In this document: piece after piece, positions 56,956 through 64,000 of the stretch | How positions within the stretch are numbered: the first letter of the stretch is position 1 | How the letters are laid out: every line of letters starts with the position of its first letter | Assembly: GCA_964036315.1 (NCBI GenBank) | Contig: OZ038480.1 | Span: 12,027,305-12,091,304 of the forward strand | DNA length: 64,000 nucleotides | Direction of reading: 5' to 3' | Origin: Acanthosepion esculentum | Lineage: Eukaryota; Mollusca; Cephalopoda; Sepiida; Sepiidae | Made by a program: the position numbers and the translations under genes | Notes under the pieces: model-generated | The model's database searches: none | Told to the model about the DNA's origin: nothing | What the model saw: only the letters and a program-made list of their open reading frames with translations

Positions 56956-57070
56956 TTTTAGAGAAAGCGAATATAACGAACGCAAGCGGAATTTGAACTC
57001 GTCTCACAGATTTCTCTGTCTTATTCGCTAGCCGTTGTACGACGCGCACACCTAAACAGTCGGTAATAAA
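56956..57070 (-). repeat. tRNA-like SINE head, family E
   Basis: The reverse complement gives GTGTGCGCGTCGTACAACGG, CTAGCGAATAAGACAG and GACGAGTTCAAATTCC (B-box-like GTTCAAATTCC). Single copy, boundaries uncertain. Confidence 0.6.
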
Positions 57071-57370
57071 CGCAAAACTTGCTTTACACTCATTGTCAGA
57101 CATTTGACTTTTGTTGGCTTTGTTTTCGACAACGAAGCTTTTAGAAAATATTCCAATTCTGGCGTAGGTTTGCTGATTGCTGATAAGATCATATCAAGCC
57201 ACATCGGTTTCAGACGAAGACGAAGAAAAGTAAAACGAGAAAGGATTCTTCCCTGAAAGTAGAATTTTACAGCTATTTACTTTTAAAAACATATCACGTT
57301 ATAGAAGGCTCGAAAGCCACTCAAGGTAGGAGTTTACTGTCGAAATAGTAATAATGAATGAGGTTTGAGA

Positions 57371-58340
57371 TACAATAGAATCTCTGACATCCGGATTAAG
57401 AAGGCCTTCCGGATATGAAGAATTTGTTACAAAGTCCGGATATAAGGGGTTATATTTAGATTAAAATAAAAGAACTGGAATCAGGTTTAAAATTTATTTT
57501 CAATGTTTTATAGTAAACAAAATAAGCTAATGGTGAGTGAAATATAACGAAATTGATTTTAAGGAAAAAGAAATAAATTATGTAATGTTAATGAAAATTC
57601 ATTAAATTAAGTATGCCACGTATGCAAAACAAATAATGTAACGAGGATTTTTCAATCGCTGTTGCATGATGATTCTTTCTCTTCTAATGTTATTCTCAAC
57701 TTTTCCCGCATTTCGTTTTGCTTTTGTTCTTGAAATTTTTTTTAAACGAACAACACTTTTTAACTTTGCGTGCGTTATTGCAATCGTCAGAGCTGAATGC
57801 CGGCTTTCTTTCCATAAAACTGACAACAGCTTCAATAGCTTTTTCAATTTCAGTCCAGGTTTCATCACAACCATGTCTTTTTTTATTTACTTGTTCATTG
57901 TTACAGGTGAACGCTGGAGAATATTTTTTAGAAGATTTTATATCATACCATGTTAACTTTACTATGTGGAACCCGTTAGTTACAATGAACTTTCACCAAC
58001 GTCTGGTCTGTTTAAAATTCCCACATTTTGCGATAACTCCAAAGTTGTTCTTTTCCTATTATTCCCATCATCTTTTGCACCAATACAAGCTATTAGGGTG
58101 AAATAAGCATAAGAAATTATCCAAAATAAATATCCTAAAAAACAAAAATTTCAAATCAGTTACATATCACCCAAATCATTCAAATATACACATCAAGATC
58201 ATGTCCAGATATGAGGCACTCCGGACATGAGGGATTCCGTATATGAGGGATTCCGTATATGAGGGATTCAGTATATGAGGGATTCCAGATATAAGGGATT
58301 CCGGATATGAGGGATTCCGGATATGAGGGATTCTACTGTA
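57371..58340 (-). mobile_element. Non-autonomous pogo/Tigger-like element
   Basis: TA sites lie at 57371-57372 and 58339-58340. The left end CAATAGAATCTCTGACATCCGGA faces the right end, inward CAGTAGAATCCCTCATATCCGGA, with 19 of 23 matches. Inside, the minus strand has ESRHSALTIAITHAKLKSVV and an upstream LKLKKLLKLLSVL region that may be a transposase C-terminal relic. A 16-bp repeat (GAGGGATTCCGTATAT) occurs about eight times at 58203-58334, next to the right end. Confidence 0.85.
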
Positions 58341-58599
58341 TTAAGCAAGTTGGAGGCAGGAAGATGTGGAGTTCATGAGGATATGAAGAATAGATAACAA
58401 TTGACCCTTGCTTTGAAGAAGTAAAGATTAAAGTATTTATGAAAGCAAACATTTATAAATCTGTTCCACGAAGTGGTATTTCTTGAGAAAAAAAAGGTGT
58501 CGCAATAAAACTTCCTTCTTATGTTTGGAACATGGCGGAAAATAGGATGATTATTAGTCTATTAACAAATTAAGACTTGTCTTAATCTTTTTTGTTGTT
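58341..58599. other. Unassigned sequence
   Basis: Short spacer; nothing recognised. Confidence 0.5.
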
Positions 58600-59060
58600 A
58601 TCACAACGTTTTGAACGTTGTGCCCTCCGGCTTTCATCAGGGGTATATCGATCCGGATAACCTATAGAAAATTTCACTGTGGAATCTGTGCTAAACAAGA
58701 GTCTAAACTTCGCCACCACTATCGAGCGAGTTCCATACTAAGACATGACATCTCGAGCGGTCCAGGCAGATGAATTAAAACTCCTTCTTATATTTTGAAC
58801 ATGGAAGAAATGAAGGTGATTTGACTCCGTGGAAGTAGTATGGTGTGTCCTAGATGTAAAGGTCTGAACTGGGGTGACTAAAGACTGGAGCTTATCCGAG
58901 CATTTGCTATGGAAATAGCTACAGAGTAGCGATTGATTTGTCATGTTGCATTAGAGGGAAAGAGGTCGCAGGGTGGAAGATAAATCATTTCCCACAAAGA
59001 CCGCGAAAACGATTTTGAACTCTATCAAGGTTGGCAAGTGAGAATTGAGCGCTTCCTGCC
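58600..59060 (-). pseudogene. Jockey/CR1-like LINE C-terminal fragment (copy J3)
   Basis: The minus frame shows NLDRVQNRFRGLCGK near 59040-58998, then SIATL/LLCSYFHSKCSDKLQSLVTP and VQTFTSRTHHTTSTESNHLH, the J-family C-terminal blocks. A motif at 58600-58650 (CACAACGTTTTGAACGTTGTGCCCTCCGGC) resembles the SINE A tail. Confidence 0.68.
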
Positions 59061-59221
59061 CAAATATGGTACCAGAATTTCATTACTTCACCCAGTCTGA
59101 ATCTTTTGAGGATACATCACGTCAAAGGCGTCATATACGGGATGGGGCAGAAAGGTTGCCTCGGTTTCAAAGGTTAATAAAAAACAAATATATAGAGATT
59201 AAAGAAAAAACAACAACTTCG
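59061..59221. other. Unassigned sequence
   Basis: Spacer between the J3 fragment and SINE B2; nothing recognised. Confidence 0.5.
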
Positions 59222-59513
59222 TACTGTGCGATAGCGGCTCGGATTGAAGAATCAGAGAGCCGAGTTCGAATTCCAGTCGAATCCATTACATTCATTTACG
59301 TGTTAATGCCCTTGGGAAAGGTATGAGTGTTCTTCTTCTCCCCCCAGCTATGGGTAAATAGCAGGACAGACCGGGTTCTATAGCGTTGGATGACAACTGG
59401 TTTACCACAGAAAGAAATGGCAAACTACTGCAGGAAGAAATCTGCCTCATCAGTCATGTATCGAAAGATACATGATCGCCTATGCGTGTATCACGCATGG
59501 CACATAACTGAAT
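59222..59513 (+). repeat. tRNA-derived SINE, family B (copy B2)
   Basis: Head GATAGCGGCTCGGATTGAAG with B-box-like GAGTTCGAATTCC, then one copy of the body (CCAGCTATGGGTAAATAGCA through CATGTATCGAAAGATACATG and GTGTATCACGCATGGCACAT). This defines the unamplified form of copy B1. Confidence 0.85.
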
Positions 59514-59839
59514 ACTCTATGAAATATATCAAATACCATTTATTTTCTGTTTCAGGTAATACCCAACAGTGGAGAGCATCTTGCATTTGTTGTGGAAGAG
59601 TTTTTTAAGAACGGTGAGTCTCTTGTAACGACTCAACGTTCCTTCCGAAGGCACTTTGCCCTCTGACGTCATGATCCCGTACCGAATGGGAAAACAATTT
59701 GGCAGTGGGTTTTTAACCTTAGACAAACACCATTGACTTTAGATAAGAAAACTCCTGGTCGTTCTAGAGCCGCTAAAAGGACAGAAAATGTAGCAGCTGT
59801 GACGGCTTCAATACAACAGTCCCGGAGTCTTTATAAATT
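59514..59839. other. Possible transposase N-terminal relic
   Basis: On the plus strand a frame near 59555-59800 reads NTQQWRASCICCGRVF, then after a shift a TTQRSFRRHFAL-like segment. This pattern (V----NG-S---TQR-FR--F) is typical of the N-terminus of the mariner-like family found immediately downstream at 60119, so SINE A3 probably interrupts one element. Confidence 0.5.
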
Positions 59840-60118
59840 CCTTGAGGACACATGGAACAGTGGATAAAGGCGTTAGTTAGATCCAGTGACAGAACCCAAA
59901 GAGTGTGAGTTCAATACCCGGCTAAGACAGTGGAGAACTTTCAGAGGGAAATTAACAGGAGATAACTGATAACTGACGTCCATTAAACTAGAACAGTCTA
60001 CCCCAGTGAGCGAAATAAAGGGTTCAGTTCGACATTCCAACCACCCGAAGAAGACCGGATCGAAACGTTGAAATAAGTATGACGACAAAGATGAGGACAA
60101 TAGTCCGAATAATGTAAA
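59840..60118 (+). repeat. tRNA-derived SINE, family A (copy A3)
   Basis: GGACACATGGAACAGTGGAT (A-box-like) and GAGTTCAATACC (B-box-like) precede TTCGACATTCCAACCACCCG, AAACGTTG and a tail ending AATAATGTAAATTG. It sits between pieces of a mariner-like transposase. Confidence 0.8.
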
Positions 60119-60800
60119 TTGTCTCGAAGACGTTCCGCACGGAAACACGCACCTGTTCGAAGTGTTCGCAGAATCATACAAAGGTCTCTCCGCATGCATC
60201 CTTACAAGATGGTGGTTGTACAGGAGCTAAGCGGAAGGGACTATGATAGTTGGATAACTTTGTGTCATGACATTCTCCAGAACATCTTCCCAACATCTGT
60301 TCTGATCTGCAGTGATGAAGCGCACTTCCATTCATTGGGGATGGTTAATAAACAGGTCTTTCGATACTGGTCAGTCAATAACCATCGTGAACTCCACAAA
60401 CGACCACTCCATAGTGCGAAGATTACTGTCTGGTGTGCAATGGGTGATTTCGGCGTGTCGGGTGCTTATTTTTTCGTAGAGGAAGGTATTACGGTAATTG
60501 TTATATCGGACCGTTATTGTTAACTACTCGAAAGGTTTCTCCATGCTAAAGTCGTCCAGTTACTCGCCGATCCTAATCCAGATGATGTATGGTTTCAACA
60601 AAATGGTGCCACATCGCATAAGTCTCAAAATTCACTCGGAATCCTCCGTGACATGTTTCTGGGTCATCTTGTTTCTCTGCGAGGCGATATTGAACCACCA
60701 CACTCATTCCCCGGACTTACCCCCTTGTAATTTTTTTCTATAGGGGCACCACAAAACACGAATGTATCAACACCGACCACCAACTATAGAAGAAGGCAGC
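60119..60800 (+). pseudogene. Mariner-like (Tc3-type) transposase, central part (copy M1)
   Basis: The frame from 60119 reads HAPVRSVRRIIQRSLRMHPY (DNA-binding side), TSVLICSDEAHFHSLGMVNK with the first catalytic aspartate, and ELHKRPLHSAKITVWCAMGD. After a stop near 60522 another frame continues with DVWFQQNGATSHKSQNSLGI, where the second catalytic aspartate (QQDGAT) is asparagine, and a degraded SPDLTPLDYFLWG-like block. The order matches the DDE_3-type transposases common in invertebrates. Confidence 0.82.
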
Positions 60801-60844
60801 AATAACTTAGGAAATCAATTCCACGCGACATGCTTCAAAGAGCT

Positions 60845-61285
60845 CAGATTTATATTTTGATAAGATTCGATATCGGCACTCGCAAGTATTTTAATTTTTT
60901 ACATTTTTGTAGTCAAGTATGTTGGTTTGGGATGAGAGTAATTCTTTCAGGAAAGAAGATATTGGAAAAACATCTGGGGCGCAGATTTTTATTTTGATAA
61001 GATTCGATAGGGGCACCCTCAAAAATTTTAATTTTTTACATTTTTGTAGTCAAGTATGTTGGTTTGGGATGAGAGTAATTCTTTCAGGAAAGAAGATATT
61101 GGGAAAACATCTGGGGCGCAGATTTTTATTTTGATAAGATTCGATAGGGGCACCCTCAAAAATTTTAATTTTTTACATTTTTGTAGTCAAGTATGTTGGT
61201 TTGGGATGAGAGTAATTCTTTCAGGAAAGAAGATATTGGGAAAACATCCGGGGCGCAGATTTTTATTTTGATAAGATTCGATAGC
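60845..61285 (+). repeat. 137-bp tandem repeat, three full copies plus a partial
   Basis: CAGATTTTTATTTTGATAAG (first copy CAGATTTATATTTTGATAAG) starts units at 60845, 60982, 61119 and 61256, each exactly 137 bp apart. The unit contains AGTCAAGTATGTTGGTTTGG and TCTGGGGCGCAG. Copies 2 and 3 are nearly identical. Confidence 0.96.
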
Positions 61286-61615
61286 GGCACTTTCGAGATG
61301 AAGGTAATACAGTAACTGTTACATCGGACCGTTATTGTGAACCCCTCGAAGGTTTCTCCATCTTAAAGTCATCCAGTTACTCACAGCTCATAATCCGGTT
61401 GATGTTTGTTTCCAAAAAGATGGTGCCACATCGTACACGTCACAAAATTCACTCGGTATCCACCGTGACATGTTTCTGGGGCATCTTGTTTCTCTCTGAG
61501 GCGATATTGTGTGACCTCCACGTTGCCCGTTTTTTTTTCTTTGGGGGCACCTCAAAACTCGAGTGTATGGACACCGCCCATTAACTTTACAGTGGGCTAT
61601 GATGGATTTTTAACT
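61286..61615 (+). pseudogene. Mariner-like transposase, second copy of the C-terminal half (copy M2)
   Basis: GTAACTGTTACATCGGACCG onward repeats 60492-60800 at high similarity. Here the frame gives DVCFQKDGATSYTSQNSLGI, so the second catalytic aspartate is retained where M1 has asparagine. It begins abruptly at the end of the 137-bp array, so the duplication and the array arose together or sequentially. Confidence 0.82.
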
Positions 61616-61727
61616 TTTATTACAGCAATTTTGGCTTTTGTAATAACGTCTCTTCTTTTTTTCAGACAATACCCTGTTAGCATCAAGCTACTCTCATCTA
61701 TGAACGATAGTTGACCTATATTTTGCA
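61616..61727. other. Short spacer, likely Tc1 5' end
   Basis: AT-rich sequence before the Tc1 transposase start. The terminal inverted repeat was not identified. Confidence 0.4.
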
Positions 61728-62735
61728 ATGAAAGTTCGCGGAAATAAGGAAATTGGTGAATTTCAACGAGGGCAAATAATAGGATGGCATCAGTGTGGCA
61801 AGTCAAATAGAGAAATTGCTAGGTTTTGCCGGGTTAATCATCAAAAGGTTAATAATATTGTCAAGAAATTTAATGAAATGGGCCATTGTTGTGTGGAACA
61901 AAGTTCAGGAAGACCAAGTATCGTGTCTGAGCGAACGAAAGGGTGCTGAGGAGAGACTCATCAGAAACTGTCGTCAGAGCGTCAAAGATGTCGCCAACAG
62001 CATGGAAATGTCGCCATATGTGGTGAGAAAGACTCTGAAAGAGCTAGGTTATCAAAGAAGAGTTGCAATAAAGAAGCCCTTGATTTCAGAGGTTAACAGG
62101 AACAGGCGTATGGACTGGGCGAGAGAATTCGAGAGCAAAGATTATGAATTTTGTCAGTCTGTAATTTGGTCAGATGAAAGTAAATTCTGCCACTATTCGA
62201 ATTCAAGATTGGTTTATGTTTGGAGAAATCAGAACGAGACTTGGAACACTGAATGTCTGCAGGCGACTGTGAAACATGGAAGGATTGGAGTAATGGTGAG
62301 GGGCGCTGGAAGGAAATCTGAGCTGATTCTTGTTGACGAGCGGTTGAATGGTCCAAAATACTGTCAAATATTAGAGAAAAGACAACTCCCACTATTTGAA
62401 ACCAATCAGATTGACAAGAATGTCTGCCTTTTTCAAGAAGATGGAGCACCATGCCATACGAGCAAAGTAGCAAAGGCCTGGAAGGAATCGCAAGGAATCA
62501 AGTCACTGCCATTGGTAGCCCAAAATCCTGACATGAATCCAATAGGGCACGTTTGGGAGCGCTTTGACCGAAGACGTCGAGAGCGTGCAACCAAAATCAC
62601 GTCAGTGGCAACCCTTAAAAAACATTGCTAAAGGAGTGGCAAACTATGGATCAGACAATTGTTGATAACTTGATCAAATCCATGAAAAATCGAATACAAG
62701 CACTGAAACTAGCAAATGGAGGACCTACTCAATAC
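61728..62735 (+). pseudogene. Tc1-like transposase, frameshifted, catalytic glutamate lost
   Basis: It starts MKVRGNKEIGEFQRGQIIGW (paired-like DNA-binding domain, CGKSNREIARFCRVNHQKVN). A frameshift near 61930-61945 leads into IRNCRQSVKDVANSMEMSPY, and the DDE domain follows: SVIWSDESKFCHYSNSRLVY (first aspartate), CLFQEDGAPCHTSKVAKAWK (second). The third motif is PDMNPIGHVW where PIEHVW is expected, so the catalytic glutamate 35 residues after the second aspartate is glycine (GAG or GAA to GGG). After a second shift near 62632 it ends EWQTMDQTIVDNLIKSMKNR. Not functional as read. Confidence 0.9.
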
Positions 62736-62739
62736 CAGT

Positions 62740-63645
62740 TCCAAATACTCTTTATTTATGTTGCATAGGAATGTTTTTAAGTATTTCACCCCAAGGAAGG
62801 CGGGAAGCCACTAGAACGCAAGGGGTTACAGAAGATTTGGAGCGAGAGCAGATAGGAGTGATAGAGGAAAGGATGAAGAGAAGGATAATGGAAAGATCAA
62901 GGCAACTGGAGATGTCGTTGACATTACATTTGAATAGTTGGAGATTATAGTTGTCATGGAAACAGAAATAGGGAAGGGAGTTCCACAGGCGAGAGGTGCG
63001 AGATATGAAGCTACTGGAGTAGAAGAGACGGCTACATTTAACAGTTTCAACAGTGAAAGGGTGGGAGCGGGATGCCAGCCTCGTAGGACGCTTGAATTCA
63101 TGAAGTCTGGGAACCAGCAAAAGCAGCTCATCGGAGCAATTACCGTGAAAGTACTTGTAAAAAAAGACAGAGAGAGAGAGAGAGAGGCGATGGCGCGTCT
63201 GTGAGAGAGCGACTGCAGACAAGATGCCAGATCAGGGCCAATTACATTGCATATTCATCTCTGGATCCTATCAAGAACCCAGAGGCAAACAGAAGGGGCT
63301 CCAGACCATATATGGCAGCAATACTCCATGTAAGGGCGAATGGTTGATTTGTAGATTTGAAGGATCGATTCCGGGGAGAAAAATTTCCTGGCGCGGCACA
63401 GGGAGCCAACTTTCCTTGCGGTGGACGAAGCAATTGACTCAATGTATTTGTTCCATCTCAGGTCAGCAGTCAATGTGAGACCGAGCAGCCGCAGAGAGGT
63501 GCTCTCCAGAAGTTGAGCATCAGACATTCTGATGGGGGGCAGGGAAGGATCTCTGTGGCGATTAGTAGAGAGCGGTTTTTGAGGCGTTAAAGTTAACCAG
63601 CCAATTCCTGCCCCAGTTCACAAATTTTGAAATTGGATGTAGTAT
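62740..63645 (-). pseudogene. Jockey/CR1-like LINE, thumb to C-terminus (copy J4, most complete)
   Basis: Minus strand from about 63645: a degraded FVNWGRNWLVNFNASKT block, then MSDAQLLESTSLRLLGLTLT, LRWNKYIESIASSTARKVGS, LQIYKSTIRPYMEYCCHIWS, and in the next frame ALSQTRHRLSLSLSVFFYKY with FHGNCSDELLLLVPRLHEFK, RLASRSHPFTVETVKCSRLF and SRTSRLWNSLPYFCFHDNYN. These are consecutive post-catalytic blocks of Jockey/CR1 LINEs. The catalytic domain is missing by 5' truncation and a (CT)n in the minus strand at about 63170 marks a frame break. This copy serves as the reference for the three other J fragments. Confidence 0.85.
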
Positions 63646-63669
63646 ATTTCACCTGGCTAAAAACTTTTC

Positions 63670-63870
63670 TTAAGCCACTGTAGAAGATCTAAAGGAAGCA
63701 ATATCTCAGGAATTCAATGCAATTCCAGGTGACATGGTTCAAATGGCTATGATGAACTTTCGAGACAGACTTAAAAATTGCATCGACATTGGCAGTCGGT
63801 ACTTAAGTGATACAATTTTCATAACGACTCGAACTACAAAGGCGCGTGTAATGTACTTTTTATTATAAAT
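63670..63870 (+). pseudogene. Mariner-like transposase C-terminus (copy M3)
   Basis: The frame reads VEDLKEAISQEFNAIPGDMV and MNFRDRLKNCIDIGSRYLSD, the C-terminal block (ED--EAI---F--IP--M----M--F--RL--CI) of the same DDE_3-type family as M1/M2. The catalytic part is absent, replaced on the left by the J4 LINE. Confidence 0.72.
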
Positions 63871-64000
63871 ACAAAGTATTTTTCTCTTATGATCATGTGT
63901 TTTTTCTTTATTAACTTTTGAAATCTGGGCAAATTTTATTCCCCATCCTGTAAGTCAGGAGCCACACCAAGTCAAGTAAGCATGACCCTCCCGTTACACC
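63871..64000. other. Sequence to window end
   Basis: AT-rich, probably the 3' end of the mariner-like relic; nothing else recognised. Confidence 0.45.

Overview
This 64 kb window is eukaryotic, animal-type DNA with no recognisable intact host gene. It is packed with fossil transposable elements of metazoan families, several tRNA-derived SINE-like repeats, long purine-rich tracts and many (TA)n, (GA)n, (CA)n and (ATT)n arrays. The mix (R2-like LINEs with a restriction-like endonuclease, RTE-like and Jockey-like LINEs, Penelope-like elements, Ty3/Gypsy, hAT, pogo and Tc1/mariner elements plus abundant SINEs) fits a large invertebrate genome. A cephalopod such as an octopus is my best guess, from family resemblance recalled from memory rather than a search. 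Every transposase or polymerase reading frame I could recognise is broken by stops, frameshifts, deletions or catalytic substitutions.

Layout. 0-5.6 kb: R2-like LINE 3' fragment with an (ATT)n tail, a small hAT element with an exact 8-bp target duplication, and a cluster of SINEs in opposing orientation ending in a perfect 60-bp-arm palindrome. 6.7-8.4 kb: (GA)n array, Jockey-like fragment, SINE with a three-fold amplified body. 10-13.6 kb: stacked R2-like fragments, one split by an 864-bp composite insertion bounded by an exact 13-bp duplication. 13.6-19.4 kb: purine-rich repeat, deleted Tc1 element with good inverted repeats, Penelope-like fragment, an unrecognised GC-richer ORF, then an inverted second copy of the decayed R2-like reverse transcriptase and an RTE-like endonuclease piece. 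20.0-25.0 kb: a complete-length but dead Ty3/Gypsy element with both LTRs. 26.3-33.5 kb: two further hAT elements with exact 8-bp duplications, an RTE-like reverse transcriptase, a tandem duplication, a pogo-like transposase and LINE fragments.

34-43 kb: Penelope-like and Jockey-like fragments, a possible solo LTR, an internally deleted mariner. 43.5-49.2 kb: a strand-asymmetric purine-rich block containing a 54-56-bp minisatellite and an uninterrupted 1,298-bp (CA)n array. 50.6-53.4 kb: a satellite of about 21 units of ~134 bp whose single-unit relative sits at 35.8 kb next to a Penelope-like reverse transcriptase, inside matching flanking sequence. 54-64 kb: purine-rich minisatellite, a GC-rich LTR-like block, a non-autonomous pogo-like element, SINEs, two Tc1/mariner relics (one duplicated around a 137-bp tandem repeat) and Jockey-like fragments.

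The elements do not form a pathway. The window records nested insertion, inverted duplication and repeat amplification. I found no evidence of an undescribed multigene system. The strongest leads are the transposon-derived satellite, the inverted duplication of an already-decayed reverse transcriptase and the composite single-duplication insertion.
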